A DNA stretch of 34,064 bases from a virus. The stretch is from IMG/VR virus record IMGVR_UViG_3300042882_000311, positions 1-34,064 of that record, one strand, 5' to 3'. Within the stretch, counting starts at the first letter, position 1, and each line of letters begins with the position of its first letter. Below are positions 8,984-18,054 of the stretch, in pieces. The notes under the pieces were generated by a model. It saw only the letters and a program-made list of their open reading frames with translations, did not search any database and had not been told where the DNA came from. The translations under genes and the position numbers were made by a program.

Positions 8984-10892
8984 AATCGAAGCCAAAGTAG
9001 GCGAAGCAACTAAAGATATCAAAAAATTATTTGATACAATGGTTGCTGCCGAAAAAGAAGCACAAAAAAGTGGCGAAACATTAAATAAAAACGTAAAAGA
9101 TTTAGGGGAAACCTCAAAAAAATCTGCAAAAGGGGTTGAGGGCATATCAAAATCCGTTAAGGGTATTGGCAATGCAATGAAAGTTGCCGGGATTGGGATA
9201 ATAATTAGCTTATTCACCTCACTAAAAGAAGTGTTCACAAGCAATCAAAAGGTTGCCGATTTATTGGCAACAGTAATGGAAACTGTTTCTTTGGTGTTTA
9301 ATGAGTTTGCCAATGTTATAGTCGGTACATACGAAAAAGTAAGTAAGGCTACCGGCGGATTTGATGCTTTGGGTAAGGTTTTAATGGGTATTTTAAAGTT
9401 AGCGATAACGCCATTGAAATTAGGATTTTATGGAATTACGTTAGGTCTTCAAGAAGCTCAACTAATGTGGGAAAAGTCTTTTTTTGGGGACAAAGATCAG
9501 AATGTTATTAATCAACTAAACTCAGATATATTAAAAACTAAACTGGCGCTTTTAGCAACTGGTGAAGATGCGATAAAAGCCGGGAAAGATATTGCTTCTA
9601 ATATCGGTGAAGCTATTGGTGAAGTCGGCTCATTTGTTTCTGAGGCAATTGAAGGTGTTAGTAAAATAAGTATATCTGGAGCTTATGAAAACGCCAAAGC
9701 AATTGTCCAACTAAAAAAATCAGCGGAAATAGCAGCAGCAGTTCAAGCTGGGTTAGTTGAAGAAAACGACAGGCTGGCTGAAAAGCAAAGACAGATTCGG
9801 GATAACGATTTAAAAAGTATTGATGAGCGTAGAAAAGCAAATGAAGAATTATTAAAAATATTAAAGAAGCAAGAAAAAGATATGACTGCTCAGGCTAAAT
9901 TGCAAACAGCCGCAGCCGCAGCAGATTATAATAAAAACCAAAGCACCGAAAATTATGTCGCTTTAATCCAAGCCGAAAATAATGAGAAAGCAATCAAGGC
10001 TCAAATTGAAGGATTTTTAAGCGAGCAACAAGCTAACAAAATTGCACTTGATAAAGAAGAAATTGAGTTAATTAATTCTAAAAAAGAGGCGAATTCTAAT
10101 TTATCAATTCAAGAAAAGCAATTTGCGGCTGAGCAAGAATTGAATGAAGTAAAAAAATTACAAGCGTTAAGAACCGCTTTAGAAGAAGAAAAAGTTATTG
10201 AATTAGAAAGACTTCAAGCAAAAATAGATTCGTATGTAGAAGGAACACAATACCGTTTGGATGCGGAAAATGAGTACGCATTAAAAAAACAAGAAATAGA
10301 TCAAACGATATTAACAAACACAAAGGAAACAAATAAAGCAATAATTGAAGAAGATAAAGTGGTCGCCGAAGCAAAAGCCGCTATTATGCAATCACAACTT
10401 GACAACATAGCTGGTGGGTTTGCTTTATTAGGGCAACTTGCCGGAAAGAATAAAGCTCTACAAGCGGCCACCATAATCGGTGAAAATGCCGTTGGTATTG
10501 CCAAACAAATAATCGCCACACGCTCGGCCAATGCTTTGGTGACCGCAAAATATGCTTTACTCCCGGGCGGCGTTGCTTTAGCCGCAGCCGAGAAAGCTAT
10601 GAATAATGTTTCTTTAGGTATTGGTATTGCCACATCCGTAGCAGCTACAGCAAAAGCATTAAGCGCTTTAGGCAAAGGTGGAAGTGCCGGAGGTGGTTCA
10701 CAAAACTCAGGTGGTGGCGGTGCGGTTCAATCGCCTAGCTTTAATGTAGTCGGTCAAAGCGGAACGAATCAACTTGCACAAAGTATAGGCAATCAAGCGA
10801 CTAAACCAATCAAAGCTTATGTTGTCAGCAAAGAAATGTCCAGTCAACAAGAGCAAGATAGAAATACTCAGGAAACGGCCACTTTTGGTTAA
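8964..10892 (+). CDS. Tail tape measure protein
   Basis: The product has 642 residues. The N-terminal 70 are helical and charged. A hydrophobic VAGIGIIISLFTSL segment lies at 74-87, with further hydrophobic stretches near 90-180 and a long coiled coil rich in Glu, Lys and Gln (about 240-480). An Ala-rich hydrophobic region (490-570) and a Gly/Ser/Gln-rich C-terminus follow. This is the scaffold that sets tail length. At about 0.15 nm per residue the helix predicts a tail near 95 nm, consistent with a siphovirus. It lies six kilobases after the tail chaperone rather than directly downstream. Confidence 0.85.
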   Translation: MRKEIIEIEAKVGEATKDIKKLFDTMVAAEKEAQKSGETLNKNVKDLGETSKKSAKGVEGISKSVKGIGNAMKVAGIGIIISLFTSLKEVFTSNQKVADLLATVMETVSLVFNEFANVIVGTYEKVSKATGGFDALGKVLMGILKLAITPLKLGFYGITLGLQEAQLMWEKSFFGDKDQNVINQLNSDILKTKLALLATGEDAIKAGKDIASNIGEAIGEVGSFVSEAIEGVSKISISGAYENAKAIVQLKKSAEIAAAVQAGLVEENDRLAEKQRQIRDNDLKSIDERRKANEELLKILKKQEKDMTAQAKLQTAAAAADYNKNQSTENYVALIQAENNEKAIKAQIEGFLSEQQANKIALDKEEIELINSKKEANSNLSIQEKQFAAEQELNEVKKLQALRTALEEEKVIELERLQAKIDSYVEGTQYRLDAENEYALKKQEIDQTILTNTKETNKAIIEEDKVVAEAKAAIMQSQLDNIAGGFALLGQLAGKNKALQAATIIGENAVGIAKQIIATRSANALVTAKYALLPGGVALAAAEKAMNNVSLGIGIATSVAATAKALSALGKGGSAGGGSQNSGGGGAVQSPSFNVVGQSGTNQLAQSIGNQATKPIKAYVVSKEMSSQQEQDRNTQETATFG

Positions 10893-10939
10893 ATTGTAAT
10901 AAAAAAACAAAATAATTGTTTAATAAATAAATATAAATC

Positions 10940-10980
10940 TTATGAGCAACGTAACTAATTTTCTTAACGGAAAGAAAAAA
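10940..10980 (+). repeat. 41-bp direct repeat, copy 1
   Basis: The 41 bases around the start codon and first codons of the 10942 gene recur exactly at 11395-11435. The match ends abruptly after a poly-A run. Confidence 0.95.
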
Positions 10981-11352
10981 TTAGAATTAGAATCTCAAAA
11001 AAAACAGAACCAAAAAATTTTTAAATTAGCATTGATTGATGACTTGACCAAATCCGTAGCCAAATCAAAGGAAGCTACACAAAGATTATTATCCTATGAA
11101 GTAAAGATAAAAGAAAGTACTGCAGCATTAAAAAAAGCGCAGGAAAATCATGACCTTAATCTTAGTGAAAATAAAATAGCACTTGAAGTAGCGATGGAAG
11201 CTGAAAAATTACATGGGCCTATATGGGAAAAAGTCCACGCAAGCGCAAAAGAGCTGGGAATAGAAACAGGAGCCATAAAAGGATATAATGAAGCATCAAA
11301 TCAAAATGAAGCATTATGGCGTTCAATTAAAAGAAATAGAGAATTCAAATAA
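10942..11352 (+). CDS. Paralogous small helical protein 1 (shared MSNVTNFLNGKKK leader)
   Basis: The product has 136 residues and begins with MSNVTNFLNGKKK, identical to the next gene at both protein and DNA level. A charged coiled coil fills the middle (about 20-100). The C-terminus, AKELGIETGAIKGYNEA, aligns with AKDLGINPDDIKGY of the next protein, so the pair shares both ends and differs in the middle. No family was recognised. Position between the tape measure and the head protease suggests a virion or assembly role. Confidence 0.7.
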   Translation: MSNVTNFLNGKKKLELESQKKQNQKIFKLALIDDLTKSVAKSKEATQRLLSYEVKIKESTAALKKAQENHDLNLSENKIALEVAMEAEKLHGPIWEKVHASAKELGIETGAIKGYNEASNQNEALWRSIKRNREFK

Positions 11353-11394
11353 ATGAAAGCAAACGAAAACAATCACAATTAAAAACAATTAAAA

Positions 11395-11435
11395 TTATGA
11401 GCAACGTAACTAATTTTCTTAACGGAAAGAAAAAA
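11395..11435 (+). repeat. 41-bp direct repeat, copy 2
   Basis: This is an exact copy of 10940-10980, again covering the start codon and leader of a gene. The two identical stretches are 455 bases apart, so recombination between them could delete the first gene while keeping the second in frame. Confidence 0.95.
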
Positions 11436-11666
11436 ATAGGATTGGCAAGTCAAAATGATTTATTCAAATTTGTGGACAAAATTACAACGGCACAATCACA
11501 AATAGATAAAGGAAGAGATGGGCTGAATTCCGTACTCCCTATGGCAGAAAAAGCTTTAACGGAAGTAGAAATGCAGGCTAAAGATTTAGGGATAAATCCA
11601 GATGATATTAAAGGTTATAAATCTTTAAAAATAGAAGTACAAAATACAAAAAGCAGTTATTTATAA
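11397..11666 (+). CDS. Paralogous small helical protein 2 (shared MSNVTNFLNGKKK leader)
   Basis: The product has 89 residues. It shares the first 13 residues exactly with the preceding protein and its C-terminal AKDLGINPDDIKGY motif approximately. The middle is shorter and unrelated in sequence, though also helical. The stop overlaps the protease start (TAATG), so it is translationally coupled to it. The shared leader may be a docking or localisation signal. Function unknown. Confidence 0.7.
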   Translation: MSNVTNFLNGKKKIGLASQNDLFKFVDKITTAQSQIDKGRDGLNSVLPMAEKALTEVEMQAKDLGINPDDIKGYKSLKIEVQNTKSSYL

Positions 11667-12253
11667 TGGAAATAATAGAACTTATACTAGACATTAACGA
11701 CAATATGAGCGGAATAGATGCTATTAGTGTAGTTGAAAGTCCGGCCATTGAAGTTGATTTTATTGCTTTGAGTTCGCAAAAAGTTGAGTTGGTTCAAGTT
11801 AATCCTGAAAAGCGTATTTTAATGGGCCCGGCATTGATACCAAACAAACATATTTTCAGAAAGGATAAAGCGAGAGAATACTATATTTTCTTTTCAAAGG
11901 AAACCGTAAATCTAGCATCCCAAATTTATCTGAAAAAATCAAAGCAGGCCAATGCAACTTTAGAACACGAAAGCAAATTAAAAGATATGACAGTCGTGGA
12001 AAGTTGGATAGTTGATAATCCAGAAATGGATAAATCCAAACACTATGGATTAAACGTTCCACAAGGTACTTGGATGGTATCAATGAAAGTTGATAACGAA
12101 AAAGTATGGACTGAGTTTGTGAAAACTGGGAAAGTAAAAGGCTTTTCTATTGAGGGTTATTTTGCGGATAAAGTGGAAATGAATAATCAGGAAGAATTAG
12201 AAGCTGAAAAAACATTAAGCAAGATTAAAAAAATAATTGAATATGGCATCTAA
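11666..12253 (+). CDS. XkdF-like putative head maturation protease
   Basis: The product has 195 residues and matches the XkdF-type putative phage serine protease pattern: VVESPAIEVDFIALSS, ILMGPALIPNKHIFR, TLEHESK (candidate catalytic His), TVVESWIVDNPEMDKS and GTWMVSMKVDN, then VKGFSIEGYF. It would trim scaffold and capsid proteins during prohead maturation. The catalytic Ser is probably in GFSIEGYF; this is inferred. The start is coupled to the previous gene. The capsid lies five kilobases further on, with fibre genes between, which is unusual. Confidence 0.75.
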   Translation: MEIIELILDINDNMSGIDAISVVESPAIEVDFIALSSQKVELVQVNPEKRILMGPALIPNKHIFRKDKAREYYIFFSKETVNLASQIYLKKSKQANATLEHESKLKDMTVVESWIVDNPEMDKSKHYGLNVPQGTWMVSMKVDNEKVWTEFVKTGKVKGFSIEGYFADKVEMNNQEELEAEKTLSKIKKIIEYGI

Positions 12254-12593
12254 TTATAAAATTCTTAACCAGTACAAAAATGACACTTTTGACGGTGTTA
12301 GATTTACGCTAAAAGACACAGATACATTGACGCCTATTTCTTTAGTTGATGCAACTATAAAGACACAATTTAGGTATAGAAGTGAAACTGGAAGAATAGT
12401 AAAGACAATCACAGAATTAGATGGTATTACGGTTGAAGATGCTGTCAATGGTATTTTTAAATTCAACCCTTTTGTTATAGATTGGGAAGCCGACATCTAT
12501 TACTATGATGTTCAAATAACTTTCTCGAATGAAGTCATAAAAACATATATCAAAGGAACTGTAAAAGTAATTCAAGATATTACCAATGGATAA
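12243..12593 (+). CDS. BppU-like immunoglobulin-type baseplate/virion module
   Basis: The product from the ATG at 12243 has 116 residues. The pattern NDTFDGVRFTLKDTDTLTPI, a hydrophobic beta core and YYYDVQITFSNEVIKTYIKG resembles the Ig-like N-terminal module of baseplate upper proteins. These small beta domains attach fibres to the virion. It overlaps the protease end by 11 bases and the next gene by eight. An in-frame TTG at 12237 would add two residues but has no better context. Confidence 0.55.
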   Translation: MASNYKILNQYKNDTFDGVRFTLKDTDTLTPISLVDATIKTQFRYRSETGRIVKTITELDGITVEDAVNGIFKFNPFVIDWEADIYYYDVQITFSNEVIKTYIKGTVKVIQDITNG

Positions 12594-12930
12594 TGTAACA
12601 ATAATAGTTGAAGATTTTACGCAAGATGTAACAATAATAGTTGAGGATTTTACGCAAGATGTAACCATTGAAGTTGGTGCTGGCGCGATTAAAGGTGATA
12701 AAGGTGATAAGGGAGATAAAGGTGATGTAGGTGCTGATGCTTTTTATTTACACGACAATCCAATGGCTTCAAGTTCTTGGCTGATAACTCATAACCTAAA
12801 TAAATATCCATCAGTCACAATAGTGGACACGGGTGGAAATGCTGTAATAGGGGAAATCAATTATATAAATTTAAACAGTTTGGAATTAACATTCAGCGCA
12901 TCTTTTTCAGGAAAAGCATATCTAAATTAA
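12586..12930 (+). CDS. Small fibre protein with collagen-like segment
   Basis: The product has 114 residues in three parts. It opens with two copies of VTIIVEDFTQ(D), from a 33-bp tandem repeat, then has a collagen-like GDKGDKGDKGDVG segment and a C-terminal domain with ITHNLNKYPSVTIVDTGGN and ASFSGKAYLN. The last domain is common in small Bacteroidota virion proteins. The collagen-like stretch suggests a trimeric shaft. It overlaps the preceding gene by eight bases. Confidence 0.7.
   Translation: MDNVTIIVEDFTQDVTIIVEDFTQDVTIEVGAGAIKGDKGDKGDKGDVGADAFYLHDNPMASSSWLITHNLNKYPSVTIVDTGGNAVIGEINYINLNSLELTFSASFSGKAYLN
12592..12657 (+). repeat. 33-bp tandem repeat in fibre gene
   Basis: Two 33-base copies (12592-12624 and 12625-12657) differ at two positions and encode 11 residues each. 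A partial third copy follows. This looks like a recent in-frame duplication in the fibre base. Confidence 0.9.
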
Positions 12931-12952
12931 TAATAAATAAAATCAAATAATT

Positions 12953-14101
12953 ATGAAAGTATTATCGAATCTAGACCTAAATAAAAATCAATTATTACAG
13001 GTGGTATTACAAGTTCTAGCCAGCGCACCAACATCGCCGGTAGAAGGTCAAATGTATTATAACAGCACTGACCAAACTGCCTATATCAGAAAATCATCAG
13101 CTTGGTTAGATCTGGGGGCGGTATCATCTGGCGCTGATGGATTAGGACCTGATGGAGATAAAGGTGACATCACTGTAGGCGGTACCGGGACGACATTGAC
13201 TATTGATGTAGATGCTGTGACATACGCCAAAATGCAAAATGTAACGACGGCGAATACGATGCTAGGTTCTTTAAGTGCTGGTGGTATAATTACGGAACTC
13301 ACGAAGTCACAAATATTGACATTGATTAACGTATTAGACGGAGCTGATGTCACTAATTCCACAAATGTAAATTCAGCCGGAGCAACAATGAATAGTGATA
13401 CCACATTGGCTGGAAATGGATATTTTTTAGATGACGATACAATGGCTGGAAATGATGCCACGAAAACAGTATCTCAACAATCATTGGTGGCTTATGTAGC
13501 GAGTTCAATAGCGACGGCATTAAGTAGTGGAATGACATATAAAGGAGGCTATAATGCGTCGACAAATACACCTTTATTAGACGCCACACCTATCGCCACC
13601 GCTATTGGTGATACATATACCGTGACGGTTGCTGGTACATTTTTTACAGTTCCCGTTTCTATTGGAGATGTTATTATTTGTGAATCCGTAAATGCAACCA
13701 CTGAAGCTCAATGGACGATAGTAGAGAAAAACATACCTGATATCGTTTCGGCAAGTGAAACCGCACAAGGTATTATTGAACTCGCTACACAAACAGAAGT
13801 TAATACCGGAACGGATACAGTAAGAGCAATCACACCAGCGACATTGAAGAGCAATCTAGGAGTCACTGCGACATTAAATAGTGCCTTACGATTCACTCAA
13901 CAGATAGGAAATGCGGTAGCCACGAATATTGTGGTGACTCATAATATAGGCAGACAATTTGTAACTGCTCAAGTTTTTGAAACGGCCTCACCTTATGCTC
14001 AGGTGGAATGTGATATTGAATGTGATACAGTAAACGCAACGAGTTTCACTTTCAATGTAGCTCCTTCATCAAATCAATATACGGTGATAATAGTAGGATA
14101 A
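12953..14101 (+). CDS. Tail fibre protein
   Basis: The product has 382 residues. The N-terminus (LSNLDLNKNQLLQVVLQ, then SPVEGQMYYNSTDQTAYIRK) is the attachment module seen on many Bacteroidota phage fibres. A long Thr/Ala/Val-rich shaft follows, including GIIELATQTEVNTGTDTVRA, a recognisable fibre repeat motif. The C-terminal 80 residues (TQQIGNAVATNIVVTHNIGR) form a beta domain likely to bind the receptor or cap the trimer. Host range role is inferred. Confidence 0.75.
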   Translation: MKVLSNLDLNKNQLLQVVLQVLASAPTSPVEGQMYYNSTDQTAYIRKSSAWLDLGAVSSGADGLGPDGDKGDITVGGTGTTLTIDVDAVTYAKMQNVTTANTMLGSLSAGGIITELTKSQILTLINVLDGADVTNSTNVNSAGATMNSDTTLAGNGYFLDDDTMAGNDATKTVSQQSLVAYVASSIATALSSGMTYKGGYNASTNTPLLDATPIATAIGDTYTVTVAGTFFTVPVSIGDVIICESVNATTEAQWTIVEKNIPDIVSASETAQGIIELATQTEVNTGTDTVRAITPATLKSNLGVTATLNSALRFTQQIGNAVATNIVVTHNIGRQFVTAQVFETASPYAQVECDIECDTVNATSFTFNVAPSSNQYTVIIVG

Positions 14102-14111
14102 AAATAAAATT

Positions 14112-14867
14112 ATGAGTAAAAGTTTTAAATCAGATGTAATTGTAAATGGTATTATAACCGCTGATAATGTGAGCGGTACCAATACAGGTGACAATGCCGT
14201 AAATACTCTATATAGTGGACTTGTTTCAAACGCAACTCATACTGGAGACGTAACAGGTTCTACCGCTTTAACGATTGGAGCAAACAAAGTTCTGACAAGC
14301 CATATCTTAGATGCGAATGTCACTTTAGCTAAGATGGCAAACGTAGCAACAGGAACAATATTTTACAGAAAAACAGCATTGGCGGGAGTACCAGAAGTAC
14401 AGACATTGGCTACCTTAAAAACTGATTTAGGACTTACAGGAACAAATTCAGGAGATAATTCTGCCAATACTCTTTACAGCGGATTAGTAACTAATGCAAC
14501 CCATACTGGAGAGGTTACTGGAGCAACGGCTTTAACGATAGCGAGTGGGGTAGTTGATATTGACAACCTTGCAGTAGAACTGAAAGCCACCACAGCTCTT
14601 GGGAACGTATCTGGAACAGTGAATATTAACTGGGCATTGGGCATTCAATATAATTTAACAATGACTGGAGCTACAACCCTGACGTTTTCAAATATGATGC
14701 AAGGAAAAACGATAACTTTAATCGTGACTGGAAATTATACTTTGACTTTTCCAGCGAGTGTAAAAGGTGATAAAACTGGTTTTGTTGGTACAAAAACCAA
14801 TCAAGTACAATTATATTGCTTTGACAGTACAACGCCACAATGTTCAATAGGTATTTTAAACTGGTAA
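14112..14867 (+). CDS. Tail fibre protein with duplicated repeat
   Basis: The product has 251 residues. It contains two related blocks, GDNAVNTLYSGLVSNATHTG (coding from about 14181) and GDNSANTLYSGLVTNATHTG (from about 14445), each followed by VTGxTALTI. The C-terminal 80 residues carry MTGATTLTFSNMMQGKTITL, a domain found in phage fibre and appendage proteins. It starts 11 bases after the previous fibre gene. This is probably a distal part of the same appendage. Confidence 0.7.
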   Translation: MSKSFKSDVIVNGIITADNVSGTNTGDNAVNTLYSGLVSNATHTGDVTGSTALTIGANKVLTSHILDANVTLAKMANVATGTIFYRKTALAGVPEVQTLATLKTDLGLTGTNSGDNSANTLYSGLVTNATHTGEVTGATALTIASGVVDIDNLAVELKATTALGNVSGTVNINWALGIQYNLTMTGATTLTFSNMMQGKTITLIVTGNYTLTFPASVKGDKTGFVGTKTNQVQLYCFDSTTPQCSIGILNW

Positions 14868-14871
14868 AATT

Positions 14872-15570
14872 ATGATATTTGGAAATAGTCAATTAATGAA
14901 AGCGTCTGTACCTACTGGCCCAATAGAGATAGTCAGTTATAGCGTTTTAAGTGCCACCCCATACCCTGTAGAATGCTGGATTGCATATCCTCCAAATATC
15001 GTGAATGGAGATTTAATACTGCTATTCATTGCAGATGCAAATGACACAAGTACTGACAGTTGGAATGAAGCAAATATGGATGATACTGCTGGCTGGGTTA
15101 AGATTCAAGGCTATGCGAGTTCGGTTTATGATACTGGAATGGCTATATTTTATAGAATCGCTGACAGTAATGAATCTAACAGGTATTTAACGATAACACC
15201 TACAGGGCAATATGAAATGACGGCATATTTGGTACACGTTAAAAATGCAAGTCCTACAGACCCAATCAGCACTGTAGGAACTGTAGAGAAAGCAGGCTCA
15301 AATACCATAACACCAACTGGATATACAGGCGTAGTTGGCGATATGAGTTTTGTCCTTGGCTCGTTTGATGGAGGTGATGGACACTCATTGACAGTCACTG
15401 GAACTGGCTGGACTTTATTGTCAGCAAACAGAAGTGGAACGAGTAGCATTTCGTCCACCTCAAATTGTGTCGGAAGTATATTACATACAGGCACAGCTGG
15501 AGTTAATGTAACGCTTGGAGCATCAGTATCGGATGGATTCGTAGGGATTCAAATAAGAATAAAAAAATAA
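14872..15570 (+). CDS. Beta-rich virion/fibre-tip protein
   Basis: The product has 232 residues, dominated by Gly, Ser and Thr with alternating hydrophobic residues. DLILLFIADANDTS and AGWVKIQGYASSVYDTGMAI suggest a jelly-roll-like domain. It follows two fibre genes with only five bases of spacing, so it is a candidate receptor-binding tip. I do not recognise a named family. Confidence 0.6.
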   Translation: MIFGNSQLMKASVPTGPIEIVSYSVLSATPYPVECWIAYPPNIVNGDLILLFIADANDTSTDSWNEANMDDTAGWVKIQGYASSVYDTGMAIFYRIADSNESNRYLTITPTGQYEMTAYLVHVKNASPTDPISTVGTVEKAGSNTITPTGYTGVVGDMSFVLGSFDGGDGHSLTVTGTGWTLLSANRSGTSSISSTSNCVGSILHTGTAGVNVTLGASVSDGFVGIQIRIKK

Positions 15571-15575
15571 AAATT

Positions 15576-16070
15576 ATGAAAGCAATATTAATAAACAACC
15601 AAATTCAATATTTTCAGAATTTCACAACTTTTGAAAATGCAGTCAATGTACAAAGTGCAACTGAACAACAAATCTACGATTGGGGATTTAGAGATGTAGT
15701 GGTTCCAATAATTACAGATTCGCAAATTATAGGCGAAATGTATTTTAATAAAGACAATGATGTTTGGACTTATAAAGTTATTGATAAAACTCCTAAAGAA
15801 ATAGAGGCGGAGAATATAGCAATAAAAAAGGATGAAAGAAATACATTATTAAGAAAAGGTATAATTGTAGATGGCGTCTGGTTTAACGAAGAATATCTTG
15901 GAAATTTTACAAGCGCAATCACATTGAAAGAAAAATCAGGAAGCCAAACTATTTTCTGGAAAGACGATTTAGATGTTTGGATTGAATTAAGTATATCAGA
16001 TGCTTATATTTTAGCGAATAAGGCGATGATGGAATTGCAAAAAATTTATTTGAATGATTTGAAAATATAA
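15576..16070 (+). CDS. Putative tail fibre assembly / appendage protein
   Basis: The product has 164 residues, starting MKAILINNQIQYFQNFTTFE. The C-terminal half is helical (LANKAMMELQKIY), preceded by GVWFNEEYLGN and TIFWKDDLDVWIELS. This arrangement of a beta half and a small helical end following fibres recalls tail-fibre assembly chaperones, which are encoded directly after their clients. Assignment is by position and general shape only. Confidence 0.45.
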   Translation: MKAILINNQIQYFQNFTTFENAVNVQSATEQQIYDWGFRDVVVPIITDSQIIGEMYFNKDNDVWTYKVIDKTPKEIEAENIAIKKDERNTLLRKGIIVDGVWFNEEYLGNFTSAITLKEKSGSQTIFWKDDLDVWIELSISDAYILANKAMMELQKIYLNDLKI

Positions 16071-16112
16071 CAAAAAAAGTGAATAAATGTTTAATTAATA
16101 AATACACGAACA

Positions 16113-16664
16113 ATGAGTAAAAAAACAGTTTTATCACAAATCAAGACTTTATTAAATATCGAGGTAAAACTTGAACAGATGAAGTTAGACAATGGAACGG
16201 TTATTGAGTCCGATTCATTTGAACCTGGTTATGAAGTATTCGTTCTATCTGGAGAGGATAAAATTCCTTTGCCAATAGGTGAATATACGCTAGAAGATGC
16301 AAGAATTTTGACCGTTGTAGAAGATGGTATGATTGCTGAGATTAAAGATGCAGAAGCAGAAGAAACTCCGCCAGCAACTCCGCCAGCACCAGCTGAAGTT
16401 CCGGTAGATGCACAAGCGTCAACTTCAACACCTAAAAAAATAATTGAATCAGTGAGCAAAGAATTGTTCTTTGAGGAAATTAAGAAGTTGTCGGACCAAA
16501 TTGCAGAATTAAAATTTGCAAAAGTAGAGCCAGCTGAAATTGTTTTATCAGCTGTAGAAGTTGTTGAACCGTTAATTCACAACCCAGAAAAGCTATCAAA
16601 ACAAAAGACTACTTTTTACAAAAAAGAGTCAATGGTTGAATTTTTAAACAATAGAAAAAAGTAG
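16113..16664 (+). CDS. Scaffold-like head assembly protein
   Basis: The product has 183 residues. It begins with a basic helix, then VKLEQMKLDNGTVIESDSFE and IPLPIGEYTLEDARILTVVE, a small beta domain found next to capsid genes in Bacteroidota phages. A Pro/Ala/Glu-rich linker (about 88-112) and a coiled coil (FFEEIKKLSDQIAELKF) follow. Position before the decoration and capsid genes fits a scaffold or assembly protein that the XkdF-like protease would remove. That function is inferred. Confidence 0.6.
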   Translation: MSKKTVLSQIKTLLNIEVKLEQMKLDNGTVIESDSFEPGYEVFVLSGEDKIPLPIGEYTLEDARILTVVEDGMIAEIKDAEAEETPPATPPAPAEVPVDAQASTSTPKKIIESVSKELFFEEIKKLSDQIAELKFAKVEPAEIVLSAVEVVEPLIHNPEKLSKQKTTFYKKESMVEFLNNRKK

Positions 16665-16667
16665 ATT

Positions 16668-17075
16668 ATGAAAACAGTATTCGCAACAAAAGGAGAAATC
16701 ACAAGACAGCTGACTCTAACTGCCAGCAAGACGCTTAGCACATCAGACGCTGAAAAAGACATTAATATAGCAACAGATGCGTTGGTATTGACATTGCCTT
16801 TAATCACTGACAACCTTATAGGTATGTCTTATTTGGTTAGAAATACAGGCGTGGACGGAAATAACCTCGTTAAAATCTCACCAAATGCTTTAGATAGCAT
16901 TAATGGCACCATCGCAAATGCGGCCGCGGATTCAGTCGCTGGTGGAGTAGTGAATAAAGATTTTGTAAATACGAAAGCGACTTCTAACAATGGAGATTGG
17001 GTTGAACTTGTTGCCGTCGCATTGACTAAATGGTACATCAAAGGTGGAGTTGGAATTTGGGCTTCAGAAGCATAA
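16668..17075 (+). CDS. Putative capsid decoration protein
   Basis: The product has 135 residues, beta-rich and small. TLTASKTLSTSDAEKDINIA and VLTLPLITDNLIGMSYLVRN resemble head decoration or head-fibre proteins encoded directly before the capsid gene. It starts four bases after the scaffold-like gene and ends 36 bases before the capsid start. Role inferred from size and position. Confidence 0.5.
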   Translation: MKTVFATKGEITRQLTLTASKTLSTSDAEKDINIATDALVLTLPLITDNLIGMSYLVRNTGVDGNNLVKISPNALDSINGTIANAAADSVAGGVVNKDFVNTKATSNNGDWVELVAVALTKWYIKGGVGIWASEA

Positions 17076-17111
17076 AACGATTATAAACGAATAAATAAAT
17101 AAATTAGAATT

Positions 17112-18038
17112 ATGGCAACAGACATCACGATTAGCTCCAATTATGCCGGGAAGGACGCTGGAGAGATTATAGGTAAAGCGTTCAAAGATGCTGATACTAT
17201 TTCAAAAAATTTAGTCACAGTTTTACCGGATATTGATTTTCAGGTATCACTTAGAAAAATCAGTTACACAGATGGTAGAGTAGATTATTCTTGTGGTTTT
17301 ACACCATCGGGAGCGGTAACGCTTTCTGAAAAGCTTTTAACTCCTAAAAAGTTAAAAATCGAACTTGAAATTTGTAAAGAAGATTTAAAACAAATTTGGT
17401 CTTCAGCATCTATGGGATTTTCAGCTCATAATGACAGTATGCCAGCTGATGTTGAAACAGCCTTATTAGCTGAAATTTTAGCGGACACAGCCGAAGCGAC
17501 TGAATTGGATATTTGGAGTGGCGTTGCAGCTACATCCGGAAGTTTTGGTGGATTCATTCCATTATTTACTGCTGATGCAAATATTATAAAAGCTGGATCG
17601 GGCATTACTTCCGCTTCTGCAGCAGTTACAAAATCAAATGTAATTGCCGAAGTTGAGAAAGTTATCAATGCTATTCCGGTTGAAATGCTAAGAAAATCAG
17701 ATTTGATTTTTGGTGTTTCAAGTAACATCGCAGTTGCTTACCAACAAGCATTAATTTCGGCTGGTGTCTCTAACGGTTTCGGCGGCGCTGATATGATGTT
17801 GAATTATGGTAATTTTAAAATGGAAGTTATCAACGGTTTACCGGCAAATACTTTTGTTGTTTACCAACGTAAAAACCTTTATTTTGGAACTGGTCTTTTA
17901 GCTGACCATAACGATATTCGCATTAAAGATATGGATGAATCTGATTTGAGTGGACAGGTTAGATATAAAATGGTTTATACTGCTGGCGTTCAATATGTGA
18001 ATAGTGAAGAAATTGTTTGGTATTTAACAACTACATAA
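17112..18038 (+). CDS. Major capsid protein
   Basis: The product has 308 residues. The N-terminal KDAGEIIGKAFKDADTISKN, the central KKLKIELEICKEDLKQIW strand-helix region, and the C-terminal GLPANTFVVYQRKNLYFGTG and MVYTAGVQYVNSEEIVWYL fit a HK97-type capsid of Bacteroidota siphoviruses. It forms the icosahedral head. A strong hairpin terminator follows, and a 36-base AT-rich leader with no recognised promoter precedes it, so it may share the fibre operon transcript. The gene is 15 kb from the terminase. Confidence 0.8.
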   Translation: MATDITISSNYAGKDAGEIIGKAFKDADTISKNLVTVLPDIDFQVSLRKISYTDGRVDYSCGFTPSGAVTLSEKLLTPKKLKIELEICKEDLKQIWSSASMGFSAHNDSMPADVETALLAEILADTAEATELDIWSGVAATSGSFGGFIPLFTADANIIKAGSGITSASAAVTKSNVIAEVEKVINAIPVEMLRKSDLIFGVSSNIAVAYQQALISAGVSNGFGGADMMLNYGNFKMEVINGLPANTFVVYQRKNLYFGTGLLADHNDIRIKDMDESDLSGQVRYKMVYTAGVQYVNSEEIVWYLTTT

Positions 18039-18054
18039 AATTAATTTAACATAT

